Positions 31,007-39,404 of a stretch of 45,948 nt of DNA are shown here, piece by piece. Below the pieces are notes generated by a model. That model was not told the origin of the DNA. It saw only the letters and a list, made by a program, of their open reading frames with translations, and made no database searches. Both the position numbers and the translations under genes were made by a program. Source of the DNA: JAATGI01 sp036510675 (GTDB lineage: Bacteria > Pseudomonadota > Alphaproteobacteria > ATCC43930 > CGMCC-115725); assembly GCA_036510675.1 (NCBI GenBank), contig DATCDN010000056.1, positions 1 through 45,948 of the forward strand, read 5' to 3'. Each line of letters begins with the position of its first letter. The stretch's first letter is position 1.

Positions 31007-31540
31007 TTACAGCGTCCGTCCGAACAGCGGGCTGAGAACATAATCGCCGGGTCGCGCGGATATGCGCATGACGGTTCCGGCGATGACTTGCAGCGCGGCC
31101 TTTACCGGCATGTTGGAACTGAAGACCCGATTGTCATTGGCCATGATCGAGGCGCGAACCTGTGTGACCCGGCCGTCGGCGCTGATGAACAGCAGGTCCG
31201 TCGGAAACGGCACGCCGCGATTCGAGACCGCCAGCGGCCCAACGGTCTGCGCGGTATAGAGCAGACCCTCATCGGGGGACACCGCGCGGCGTGACATGAA
31301 GCCGCTGTCGGGTGTTCCGGGGTTGCTGATGACCGCGACCAGAAAATCATAGTGGCCGGTCGTGGTGACGATCGTCACTGTCTCCTGATCGATGCCATAG
31401 CGATGAAATTGTTGCGGCGCGTTGCGTGGGTCTTCGGCGGCGCGGGCCGTGCCAAGCGTCAGGATCAAGCCGCTGGCGCGGGCGATGCCGCGCAAAACCT
31501 GGCGGCGAGTTGGGGTTGGCGCTGCTTTGTTCGTTGTCAC
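31007..31540 (-). CDS. Tat-exported DUF192-family protein
   Basis: 177 residues from a GTG start. The N-terminus has a twin-arginine signal (TRRQVLRG, then GLILTLGTARA-AED). Residues about 60–170 match the DUF192 pattern: a short FLVAVI strand, the FMSRRAVSPDEGLLY box (usually GLM-R--L---GMLF), then VPFPTDLLFISADGRVTQV and a final Gly-rich loop. DUF192 proteins are small beta-barrel-like proteins of unknown function, often exported. In the usual GLMFR–DEGMLF box the Phe is here Tyr. It is divergent from the polymerase gene at 31615, with 74 bases between starts, and 131 bases upstream of the CpsD-like gene on the same strand. A role in the polysaccharide locus is inferred from position only. 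Confidence 0.8.
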   Translation of the reverse strand: MTTNKAAPTPTRRQVLRGIARASGLILTLGTARAAEDPRNAPQQFHRYGIDQETVTIVTTTGHYDFLVAVISNPGTPDSGFMSRRAVSPDEGLLYTAQTVGPLAVSNRGVPFPTDLLFISADGRVTQVRASIMANDNRVFSSNMPVKAALQVIAGTVMRISARPGDYVLSPLFGRTL

Positions 31541-31614
31541 GCCGGCAGCTTACGCGGGATCGGCGGGGGGATGTTAAGTGGAAATTAGCGACTCGGGGGC
31601 CAAATGGTGCCGCC

Positions 31615-33087
31615 ATGTATCAGCCCGTTGCCACGCGTTATCCCGCCCTCAGCGCGACCGCGAATTCGCCGATCCGCGTCCCGATGAGCCGGATTGAGCG
31701 CATCTTTCACCTCGTCACGATGATCACGCAGTTCGGCGCGATCGTACCATTGTTCCTCTATTTGACGGGAAACAGCGACGCCGACACCGAGGTCGGCGAG
31801 AGCGCGCCGATAAACACCGTGATGATGGCGATCATTCTTACCGTCAGCTTGATATTAGCATTCCGGTATCGCGACAATATCATCAAGGCCGCACCGGGCA
31901 TGACGCCGGTCTTGTGTTTCCTCGCGCTCGCGGTGATGTCCGCGCTGTGGTCGGATTATCCGGGCATCACGCTGCGCCGGTCCGGGACGGCGATCACCAC
32001 CGCGCTGTGGGGCGCCTATCTCGCGTCGCGCTTTTCGCTGCGCGATATCGTCGTCCTGATCTGCGAATCGATCGGCATCATCGCCGTCACCTCGCTGGTC
32101 GCGGCGATCGTCTTTCCCGATTTCGGCGTCAACGAATTGCTGTCGTCCGACCCCGGCGGCATTCCCGGCTGGAAGGGCATGGTCAGCGACAAGAACTCGC
32201 TGGGCATCGTGATGGCGACCGGCGCCGTCAGCATGTTCTATCTGATGATTTCGCCGGGAGCGTCGCGCCGCGAGAAAACCATGTGGTTCATCGGCATGAT
32301 GCTGTGCACCTTCCTGCTCTATGAGTCGCAGTCGCGCACCAGTTGGGTCTCGGCGATGGCCGGGTTCGTCACCTGCGGCGTGGTGCGGGCGATGTATCGC
32401 CGCCCCGGCGTCGGAATCGTGGTACTCGCCTGGGTGCTGCTGTTGGCGGTGCCGTTCCTGATTTTCGTGATAAACGATCTCAACGTCCTGACCTCGCTTC
32501 TGGGCAAGGACGGCACGCTGACCGGCCGCGTCGATCTATGGAACGTGGTGTTGCCTTATGGCCACCAGAAGCCATGGCTGGGCTATGGTTATGGCGCGTT
32601 CTGGAACGAAGCCTCGCCAATGACCCAGGAAATCTGGCGGCAATTGAACTCCTATAAGCCGCCGCATGCGCATAATGGCTGGATCGAGACGTATCTGGAA
32701 CTCGGCCTTGTCGGTTGCGCCGTTGTCGCCTGCCAATTGCTGCAGATGCTGGGCAACGCCTCGCGCGCGTCGAGCCAGGGGCGCGATGTCGATGCGCCCT
32801 ATATGCTGCTGATCGTCGTGATGATGCTGATCTTCAACATGGTCGAGGCCGATCTCATTCGCGCGCCCGCTCTGTTCTGGCCGTTCCTGATCATCGGCCC
32901 GGTGGCGATGACCAAGATCATGCGTACCCGGCCGCGCGACGCGCTGGCCCGGCCGGCATTCGCCACGACCCGGCCCACGCCGCTGGGATCGCGCCTAAAT
33001 CCGGCCGCGCCGCCGCCGCTGAAGAACGCCCGCGCCGCGCCGCTGCGCCCCATCGTTATCCGTCCCTTCCCATCCCCTAGCCGCTGA
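31615..33087 (+). CDS. Wzy/O-antigen-ligase-family membrane protein
   Basis: 490 residues. Start at 31615 (MYQPVATRYP); a later ATG at 31684 (MSRIERIF) would also keep all membrane helices. About ten to twelve transmembrane helices are visible (e.g. HLVTMITQFGAIVPLFLYL, VMMAIILTVSLILAF, VGIVVLAWVLLLAVPFLIFV). A large periplasmic loop around residues 290–360 holds TGRVDLWNVVLPYGHQKPWLGYGYGAFW and PPHAHNGWIETYLELG, the Wzy_C/WaaL hallmark with its conserved Arg, Gly-x-Gly and His. The C-terminus is a Pro/Ala/Arg-rich cytosolic tail of about 50 residues. In this locus it most likely polymerises repeat units. The lyase-like gene follows 10 bases later. Confidence 0.88.
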   Translation: MYQPVATRYPALSATANSPIRVPMSRIERIFHLVTMITQFGAIVPLFLYLTGNSDADTEVGESAPINTVMMAIILTVSLILAFRYRDNIIKAAPGMTPVLCFLALAVMSALWSDYPGITLRRSGTAITTALWGAYLASRFSLRDIVVLICESIGIIAVTSLVAAIVFPDFGVNELLSSDPGGIPGWKGMVSDKNSLGIVMATGAVSMFYLMISPGASRREKTMWFIGMMLCTFLLYESQSRTSWVSAMAGFVTCGVVRAMYRRPGVGIVVLAWVLLLAVPFLIFVINDLNVLTSLLGKDGTLTGRVDLWNVVLPYGHQKPWLGYGYGAFWNEASPMTQEIWRQLNSYKPPHAHNGWIETYLELGLVGCAVVACQLLQMLGNASRASSQGRDVDAPYMLLIVVMMLIFNMVEADLIRAPALFWPFLIIGPVAMTKIMRTRPRDALARPAFATTRPTPLGSRLNPAAPPPLKNARAAPLRPIVIRPFPSPSR

Positions 33088-33097
33088 GCCTTTCCCC

Positions 33098-35089
33098 ATG
33101 AGTGTTGCCTGGTATCTCAATCGGCTGCGCCGCATGACGCCGCAGGAAGTATCGTGGCGCCTGCGCGATGAAGTGACGAAGCGCCGCTGGCGCGGCCTCA
33201 AGGGCGCGACGGGGCGCGGCACGCCGATCGGCACGCCGGCCTTCGCGTTTCCGCCGCTCGATCCGGCGACGCTCGATCTCGATCCCAGCGCCGCGCGAGA
33301 CGTCATCGCGGCGGCCGAGAAAATCCTCGCGGGACGCATTCGCCTGTTCGAGCGCGACATGGCGCCGCCGCGCGCCGCGCGCGACTGGTTCACCGATCCC
33401 GATTCGGGCCGCGTCGCGCCGAGCGATGCCTTCACCTTCGACATCGATGCGCGGGAGCCGGGCATCGTCGGTAACCTGACCTTCACGCCGTCCCGGCTCA
33501 TCCATGTGACGCTGCTCGCCGCCGCCTATTCGCTGAGCGGCAACGCCGCTTTCGCGGAACTGGCCGCTGAACAATTGCGGAGCTGGTGGGAGGCCAATCC
33601 GTTCCTGACCGGCATCCATTGGGCCGCCGGCATCGAATGCGGGCTGCGGCTGACGGCGTTCGCCTGGGCCCGCCGGCTACTCGCGACCTGGCCGGGGGTG
33701 ACCGCGCTGTTCGAGGAGTCATCGCTGGCCCGGGACCAGATTTACAATCATCAATTCTATCTCGCCGGCCTGCGCAGCTATGGCTCTTCGGCTAACAATC
33801 ACCTGATCGCGGAATATCTCGGCCTTTATGTCGGCGGCAGCGCCTTTCCCTGGTTCACCGACAGCGCGGCGTGGCGCGAGGTCGGGCGCCGGGGCCTGGA
33901 ACAGGAGGCACAACGCCAGGTCTTTCCCGATGGGTTCGGCCGCGAGCTGGCATCGGAATATCACGGCTTCACCATGGAATTGCTGATGGTAGCGGCGCTC
34001 GAAGGGATCATCGCCGGCCAACCGTTCAGCGCTGATTTCATCGGCACCATCGCCCGCATGGCCGATGCCTGGGCGGCCTCGCTCGATGTCGGCGGTCGCT
34101 CGCCGCGCCAGGGCGACACCGACGATGCCTATACGCTGCTGCTCGATCCGCCGGGCCGCGTGCGCCGCGCCGTGCGGCTCTTGGGCGAGGCCGCGGCGCT
34201 GGTCGGCGCCGCGCCGTGGTGGCCGGCATCGCCGCGCGATTTCGGCGCCGCTATCTTCAAGGAAATTCGCCGCCGTTACCCATCGCCGACCCCCGCGCTG
34301 TCGCGGCCGCCACGCCGTCCCAATGTCTTTCCCGATGCGGGGCTCGCGTTTATGCGCGATCTCGACAAGCGCACCGACGAACTCTGGTGCCGCTGCGATT
34401 ATGGTCCCCATGGCTATCTCGCCATCGCCGGACACGCGCATGCCGACGCGCTGGCGATCGAGGTGCGGCACGCCGGCGTCGATATCCTGGTCGATCCCGG
34501 CACCTATTGCTATCTGACGGACCCCGTGGCGCGGCGGTATTTCCGCTCCACCATCGCGCACAACACCTTGGAAATCGGCGGCCAGGATTCGGCGACCTAT
34601 GGCGGCTCGTTCCTGTGGCTCGACGCGCCCAATTCCCAGGCGCTCGCGCTCGACGGCATCGATGACGGCCCGGTGGCGCGCTGGCAGGCGCGGCACGACG
34701 GCTATGCCAAGAAACCGGGCGAGCCGATCCACCAGCGTGGCGTGACGCTCGACCGTGTCGCCCGCCGCATCGAGATCGCCGACAGCATCCTGGGGCAGGG
34801 CAAGTTCGATGTCCGGCTCGCCTTTCATCTCGGTCCCGCGGTCGAGGCCCATGCCGATGGCGACGGCGTCACGTTGGCGTGGCAGGGAATCGATGGCCGG
34901 CGCTATACCGGGCGGCTGGTCCTGCCGCAGGCGCTGGGCTGGCAGGTGCATCGCGGCACCGCCGATCCGATGCTCGGCTGGTATTCCTCGGCGTTCCATG
35001 AAAAGGAACCATCCACCAGCCTGATCGGCGGCGGCAGCGTCGCCGCCGGCGAAATTCTGGCGGCGCGACTGCAAATCGATCCGGCATAA
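33098..35089 (+). CDS. Heparinase II/III-family protein (cytosolic type)
   Basis: 663 residues with no signal peptide (MSVAWYLNRLRRMTPQEVSWRLRDE, the usual opening of this family in polysaccharide loci). The N-terminal two thirds is the alpha-helical toroid domain (FLTGIHWAAGIECGLR, YNHQFYLAGLRSYGSSANNHLIAEY). The C-terminal third is the heparinase II/III-like beta-sandwich with GHAHADALAIEVRHAG, VDPGTYCYL and FRSTIAHNTLEIGG, including the conserved His/Asp set. Homologues are often next to Wzy-like genes. Whether they cleave polymer or carry out another modification in the cytosol is unsettled. It sits 10 bases after the polymerase and 121 bases before algD. Confidence 0.85.
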   Translation: MSVAWYLNRLRRMTPQEVSWRLRDEVTKRRWRGLKGATGRGTPIGTPAFAFPPLDPATLDLDPSAARDVIAAAEKILAGRIRLFERDMAPPRAARDWFTDPDSGRVAPSDAFTFDIDAREPGIVGNLTFTPSRLIHVTLLAAAYSLSGNAAFAELAAEQLRSWWEANPFLTGIHWAAGIECGLRLTAFAWARRLLATWPGVTALFEESSLARDQIYNHQFYLAGLRSYGSSANNHLIAEYLGLYVGGSAFPWFTDSAAWREVGRRGLEQEAQRQVFPDGFGRELASEYHGFTMELLMVAALEGIIAGQPFSADFIGTIARMADAWAASLDVGGRSPRQGDTDDAYTLLLDPPGRVRRAVRLLGEAAALVGAAPWWPASPRDFGAAIFKEIRRRYPSPTPALSRPPRRPNVFPDAGLAFMRDLDKRTDELWCRCDYGPHGYLAIAGHAHADALAIEVRHAGVDILVDPGTYCYLTDPVARRYFRSTIAHNTLEIGGQDSATYGGSFLWLDAPNSQALALDGIDDGPVARWQARHDGYAKKPGEPIHQRGVTLDRVARRIEIADSILGQGKFDVRLAFHLGPAVEAHADGDGVTLAWQGIDGRRYTGRLVLPQALGWQVHRGTADPMLGWYSSAFHEKEPSTSLIGGGSVAAGEILAARLQIDPA

Positions 35090-35210
35090 GCGTTTGTCGG
35101 CGCGCCGCCCGCACTATGCCGTCCGCACTATTTTTCAGTCATTTCCGATTTACTAACTTTCTCCCGCTAGGCTCCGCGCTATCGCTCCTGTCCCCAGCGT
35201 TGGAAGTCAC

Positions 35211-36524
35211 ATGAAGGTCAGCGTCTTTGGTATTGGCTACGTCGGAACCGTCGTTGCCGCCTGCATGGCGGACGAGGGGCACCAGGTCGTGGCGGTCGAT
35301 ATCTCGACCGAGAAAGTCGATGCCATTAACACCGGCCAATCGCCGATCGTCGAGCCCGGCCTCGCCGAACTGATCACGCGCGCGGTCGAGCGCCGCCGGC
35401 TATGGGCGACCACCGATGTCGCCGCCGCGATCGAGGATAGCGAGCTGAGCTTCATCTGCGTCGGCACGCCCAGTCTCGCCAACGGCAACCTCGATCTGAA
35501 ATTCGTGCTCCAGATCGCCGCCGATATCGGCAAGGTGCTGAAGGAGAAATCCGCCTATCACATGGTGGTGGTGCGCAGCACCATCTTGCCAGGCGTGATG
35601 GAAAAATCGGTGGTGCCGGTCCTGCGCGAACATTCCGGCAAGGAGCCGGGCGAGGGGTTCGGCCTCGGCTATTATCCCGAATTCCTGCGCGAGAGTTCCG
35701 CCATCGAGGATTTTCGCAACCCCGCCACCGCCGTCATCGGCGCGATGGATCGGCGCACCGCCGACGCGTTGAGCTCGCTGAACGCGAATAATGGCGCGGT
35801 GATCCACGTCACCGACTGCCGCACCGCGGCCTCGATCAAATACGCCAACAATGTCTGGCACGCGCTGAAGGTCAGCTTCGCCAACGAAATGGGCGCGATC
35901 TGCAAGGCGTCCGGCATCGACGGCAATACCGTCATGGAAATCCTGTGCTCGGATAAGCGGCTGAATATCTCGTCCGCCTATATGAAGCCGGGTTTTGCCT
36001 TCGGCGGCTCCTGCCTGCCGAAAGATCTGCGCGCGTTGCGCTATCACGCCAAGATGGTCGATGCGCAAAGCGTGATTCTCGACGCTACCGTCGAGGTGAA
36101 CCAGTTGCAGATCGAGCGCGCGATTTCGATGGTCGCCGCCACCGGCAAGAAAAGCGTCACCATGCTCGGCCTGACCTTCAAGCCGAACACCGACGATCTG
36201 CGCGAGAGTCCGCTGGTGGAATTGGCCGAGCGGCTGCTCGGCAAGGGCTATAAGCTGACCATCTATGATCGCGATCTCCAGATCGCGCGGCTGGTCGGGT
36301 CGAACCGCCGGTTCGCCATGCAGCATCTGCCGCACCTCTCCGACCATCTCGAAAACGATCTCTATGCGGCGCTGCGCGCCAGCGATGTCGTGCTGGTCGG
36401 CACCGGCCACAAGGCGTTCGCGGATTTGCGCGCAAAGCTCGACCCCAACCACCATGTCATCGACTTGGTCGGACGCGATACGGATTTGCGCCAGCATCCG
36501 CACTATGACGGCGCCGGCTGGTAA
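35211..36524 (+). CDS. algD: AlgD-type GDP-mannose 6-dehydrogenase
   Basis: 437 residues, close to the family length (436). The Rossmann NAD site is KVSVFGIGYVGTV. Diagnostic blocks agree with alginate AlgD rather than UDP-glucose dehydrogenase: SPIVEPGLAEL, FICVGTPSLANGNLDL, VVVRSTILPGVM, PEFLRESSAIEDF, NVWHALKVSFANEMG, GFAFGGSCLPKDLRAL and DDLRESPLVELAE. The thioester-forming Cys falls at residue 268, the same number as in P. aeruginosa AlgD. The enzyme oxidises GDP-mannose to GDP-mannuronate with two NAD+. GGAAG-like GGAAG lies 4 bases before the ATG. No alginate polymerase or export genes (alg8, alg44, algE) are present, so the mannuronate is probably one sugar of a Wzy-made heteropolymer. 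GDP-mannose specificity is inferred from motif match. Confidence 0.88.
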   Translation: MKVSVFGIGYVGTVVAACMADEGHQVVAVDISTEKVDAINTGQSPIVEPGLAELITRAVERRRLWATTDVAAAIEDSELSFICVGTPSLANGNLDLKFVLQIAADIGKVLKEKSAYHMVVVRSTILPGVMEKSVVPVLREHSGKEPGEGFGLGYYPEFLRESSAIEDFRNPATAVIGAMDRRTADALSSLNANNGAVIHVTDCRTAASIKYANNVWHALKVSFANEMGAICKASGIDGNTVMEILCSDKRLNISSAYMKPGFAFGGSCLPKDLRALRYHAKMVDAQSVILDATVEVNQLQIERAISMVAATGKKSVTMLGLTFKPNTDDLRESPLVELAERLLGKGYKLTIYDRDLQIARLVGSNRRFAMQHLPHLSDHLENDLYAALRASDVVLVGTGHKAFADLRAKLDPNHHVIDLVGRDTDLRQHPHYDGAGW

Positions 36525-36527
36525 TTT

Positions 36528-37661
36528 TTATCTCCAAAATTCCTTGCTCGCCAGGCGCGCGCCTTCGGCCATCGCGGCGAGCTTGGCCCATACCACGTCG
36601 GGATCGACGGCCGCCTGACCGACCCAGGTGCCATAGCCGCAATCGCTGCCGGCGATGACATTCTCGCGCCCGACCAGCCGCGCATAATTGCCGATACGCT
36701 GCGCGATCAGCTCGGGATGCTCGATGAAATTGGCCTTCGATTCGATGACGCCGGGGATCAGGACCTTGCCGTCGGGCAGCTTCACCCGCTCGAAAACCGT
36801 CCATTCATGGGCGTGGCGCGGGTTGGCGGCCTCAAGGGAAATGCCGGCGGGACGCGCGGTGAAGACGACATCGATAATGTCCGCGACCGGCACGTCGCAA
36901 TGGTGCGGCCCCTCGTAATTGCCCCAGCACAGATGGAGCCGCATCTGCTCCGGCGGGATGTCGGCGACGGCATGGTTCAGCGCCGCGATATGCATTTCCG
37001 CCCGCTTGCGGAACTCCGCGAGGCTCAGCGCGGCATATTGAATATGTCGCCCCATTGCGAGGTCCGGGCAATCGATCTGCAGCACGATCCCGGCATCGGC
37101 GATGGTCTTGTATTCATGGCGCATCGCCTCGGCGATGGCGAAGAGATAGGCCTCCTGGCTGGGATAATGGTCGTTGCGAAAGAACAGCGACACCACGCCG
37201 GGCGAGGCCGCGCTCATGAAGGTGTCCTGCGCCTTGGCGGCGCGCAGATTATCCACGTCGGCCCGCGCGGCGGCGGGGTCGCGCACCACGATCGGCGCGT
37301 TGCAGGCCGGCGTCTTGCGGCGCGAGCGGCCCGGATCGCCGAACACCCGTGCCTGCAGTTTGGGAAATTCCGCGAGGTCCTGATAGACGAAGCTGTTGCC
37401 GGTCCCGCCAAAGCCGGCGAGCCGGTCCTTCACATAGGTGGCATAACTGGGCTTCGACATCTCGCCGTCATTGACGAGGTCGATGCCGGCCGCGACCTGT
37501 TTCGCCACGATTTCCGCCACCGCCATGCGGATACGTTCGGCGAGCGCCGCCGGATCGACCGGCACCCCTTCCTCCTTGGCGTACATCATGCGCACGAGAT
37601 CGTCGGGCCGGGGCAGGCTGCCGGCGTGGGTCGTCAGAAAGCGGTCGGTGCTGCGCGGCAA
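36528..37661 (-). CDS. Cobalamin-independent methionine-synthase-like (MetE C-terminal domain) methyltransferase
   Basis: 377 residues from a TTG at 37661 preceded by GGGAG at 7-base spacing; the protein then opens LPRSTDRFLTTHAGSLPRPDDL, as homologues do. An ATG at 37706 and a TTG at 37736 would add 15 or 25 unconserved residues. The family is a TIM barrel with a zinc site: HLCWGNYEGPH supplies His and Cys, and SDCGYGTW supplies the second Cys. DGEMSKPSY and QIDCPDLAMG are also typical. Short stand-alone members are often annotated as methionine synthase II, but lack the N-terminal half that binds polyglutamyl folate; some act on other thiols such as coenzyme M adducts. The substrate is not assigned. 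It ends 3 bases from the convergent algD stop. Confidence 0.85.
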   Translation of the reverse strand: MPRSTDRFLTTHAGSLPRPDDLVRMMYAKEEGVPVDPAALAERIRMAVAEIVAKQVAAGIDLVNDGEMSKPSYATYVKDRLAGFGGTGNSFVYQDLAEFPKLQARVFGDPGRSRRKTPACNAPIVVRDPAAARADVDNLRAAKAQDTFMSAASPGVVSLFFRNDHYPSQEAYLFAIAEAMRHEYKTIADAGIVLQIDCPDLAMGRHIQYAALSLAEFRKRAEMHIAALNHAVADIPPEQMRLHLCWGNYEGPHHCDVPVADIIDVVFTARPAGISLEAANPRHAHEWTVFERVKLPDGKVLIPGVIESKANFIEHPELIAQRIGNYARLVGRENVIAGSDCGYGTWVGQAAVDPDVVWAKLAAMAEGARLASKEFWR

Positions 37662-37787
37662 TTTATTCTCCCAGGGGCTTTGCGTGATTTTGCCGGACCC
37701 TAACATAGGATTTTTGGCTGAAAAAAATATTCTCAACGTTTCTTAATGTTGTGGCCACCTTATGCCAAGGGACCGCGCCCTACCTTC

Positions 37788-37813
37788 TTCCCAGCTTTCG
37801 TCGCTTCTGGGAA
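37788..37813 (+). promoter_or_regulatory. Stem-loop touching the ribosome-binding site of the DegP gene
   Basis: TTCCCAG (37788–37794) and CTGGGAA (37807–37813) form a perfect 7-bp stem with a 12-base loop. The 3' arm includes the first part of the GGGAAAGGG that serves the ATG at 37826. Folding would mask part of the ribosome-binding site, a layout used by RNA thermometers. This is structural inference only. Confidence 0.4.
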
Positions 37814-37825
37814 AGGGTTTGCACG

Positions 37826-39313
37826 ATGACCAACTTGTTCAATCATTTCGGCAGGGGAGGCAAGACCGCCTTCGCCGCCGTGCTGCTGGCCGGCACGGTG
37901 CTCGCTACCGGCGGCATCGCTTGGTCCGATACCGGCGCGCCGCCGATCCAGGTGCCCCCGGTCGCGCGCGAGGCCGGCTTCGCGCCGCTGGTCAACAAGG
38001 TGAAGGCGGCCGTGGTGAATATCGCGACCACGGGCGTCGCCACCAACGCGGACGCGCAACAGCAGATGCAACAAATGCCGAACCTGCCCGAGGATTCGCC
38101 GTTCGGCGACATGCTGCGGCATTTCTATCAGCATCGCCATCCGCGCGGGATGCAGGAACACGCGATGGGTTCCGGCTTCATCGTCGATCCGGCCGGCTAT
38201 ATCGTGACCAACAACCACGTCATCGATCACGCCAGCAAGATCACCGTGACGCTCGATGATGGCGCATCCTTCCCCGCCAAGGTGGTGGGGCGCGACCAGA
38301 AGACCGATCTGGCTTTGCTCAAGATCGAGGCCGGCAAAAGCCTGCCCTATGTCGCGTTCGGCAATTCCAACACCGAACAGGTCGGCGACTGGGTGGTGGC
38401 GGTCGGCAATCCATTCGGCCTCGGCGGCACCGTCACCGCGGGCATCGTTTCGGCCCATAATCGCAATATCAATGAAGGGCCTTACGACGATTTCCTGCAG
38501 ATCGACGCGCCGATCAATCCCGGCAATTCTGGCGGTCCGCTGTTCAACCAATCCGGCCAGGTGATCGGCATCGATACCGCGATCTATTCGCCCAATGGCG
38601 GCAGCGTCGGCATCGGCTTCGCCATCCCCTCCAACATCGTGTCCCATGTCGTGGCGCAATTGCGCGAGCACGGCACCGTGACGCGGGGCTGGCTGGGCGT
38701 GCAGATGCAGCCGATGACGGCGGCGCTGGCGAAGGCGATCGGCATGACCAACGAGCATGGCGTGCTGGTCGACGATGTGCTGCCGGACTCGCCGGCGGCG
38801 CATGCCTCGCTGAAACAGGGCGACGTGATCCTGGCCTATAATGGCGATGCGATCAAAGACGGGCGCGATCTCGCCCGCGCGGTAGCGAATACCACCGCCG
38901 GCCAGACCGCCAATTTGCAAGTCTGGCGTGATGGCCATGAACGCACCGTCGCGGTGACGATCGCCAGCCAGACGGCCGAGAAAACCGCCGCGAACGCCTC
39001 GGAGGAAAGTCAGGGCGAGCGCGTCGGCATGGCGCTGGCGCCGCTGTCGCCCGACACGCGGGAGCAGCTCGGCCTCGGCGAGTCCGCGCATGGGGTCGTG
39101 GTCGCCAACGTAGTGCCGGGCAGCCGCGCCGAGGAAAGCGGCGTCGAGGCGGGCGATCTGATCCTGCGGATCGGCAACGATCCGGTGGTCTCGCCGCGGG
39201 AGGTGGTGGCGAAAATCCACCAGGCGGAGCACGACAAGAAGCAGGCCGTGCCGCTGCTGGTGACACGCAACGGAACGACCTATTATCTCGCGTTGCAATT
39301 GCAGCAGAGCTGA
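37826..39313 (+). CDS. degP: DegP/HtrA-family periplasmic serine protease (Do-like)
   Basis: 495 residues from the ATG at 37826, with AAGGG 8 bases upstream. It begins with a signal peptide (KTAFAAVLLAGTVLATGGIAWS). The trypsin-like domain has the full triad: H131 in NNHVIDH, D161 in KTDLALL and S235 in NPGNSGGP. Two PDZ domains follow, at about 280–370 (GWLGVQMQPM) and 395–490 (GVVVANVVPGSRAEESGVEAGD). The enzyme degrades or refolds misfolded envelope proteins. A short Gln/Met-rich insert near residues 70–85 (QQQMQQMPN) corresponds to the LA loop. The two-component genes follow on the same strand after 91 bases and a stem-loop, a common alphaproteobacterial arrangement linking envelope damage to this protease. 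Confidence 0.95.
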   Translation: MTNLFNHFGRGGKTAFAAVLLAGTVLATGGIAWSDTGAPPIQVPPVAREAGFAPLVNKVKAAVVNIATTGVATNADAQQQMQQMPNLPEDSPFGDMLRHFYQHRHPRGMQEHAMGSGFIVDPAGYIVTNNHVIDHASKITVTLDDGASFPAKVVGRDQKTDLALLKIEAGKSLPYVAFGNSNTEQVGDWVVAVGNPFGLGGTVTAGIVSAHNRNINEGPYDDFLQIDAPINPGNSGGPLFNQSGQVIGIDTAIYSPNGGSVGIGFAIPSNIVSHVVAQLREHGTVTRGWLGVQMQPMTAALAKAIGMTNEHGVLVDDVLPDSPAAHASLKQGDVILAYNGDAIKDGRDLARAVANTTAGQTANLQVWRDGHERTVAVTIASQTAEKTAANASEESQGERVGMALAPLSPDTREQLGLGESAHGVVVANVVPGSRAEESGVEAGDLILRIGNDPVVSPREVVAKIHQAEHDKKQAVPLLVTRNGTTYYLALQLQQS

Positions 39314-39333
39314 CGAGTTATAAGTTCGGCGGT

Positions 39334-39377
39334 CGGTCGCCGGCCCGCGTTCCGGGAGGAATGTGGGCCGGCGATCG
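39334..39377 (+). terminator. Stem-loop between the DegP gene and the response regulator gene
   Basis: CGGTCGCCGGCCC (39334–39346) pairs with GGGCCGGCGATCG (39365–39377) over 13 bp with one G·T wobble and an 18-base loop. No T-run follows, so it is at best a Rho-assisted or partial terminator, or a processing or stability element separating degP from the regulator genes. Confidence 0.45.
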
Positions 39378-39404
39378 GCGGCTGACGATTAAGCCGAGGC
39401 GTCC

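Noticed and set aside
35090..35210. Imperfect direct repeat CCGCACTAT in the gap before algD as a regulator site
   Set aside because: Only two copies with no symmetry or known motif; too little to support an operator.
37247..37256. Second DnaA-box-like sequence TTATCCACG
   Set aside because: One mismatch to the strict box and inside the methyltransferase coding sequence; expected by chance.
37760..39298. 512-codon minus-strand open frame across degP
   Set aside because: Shadow frame; the plus strand encodes DegP with triad and PDZ domains.
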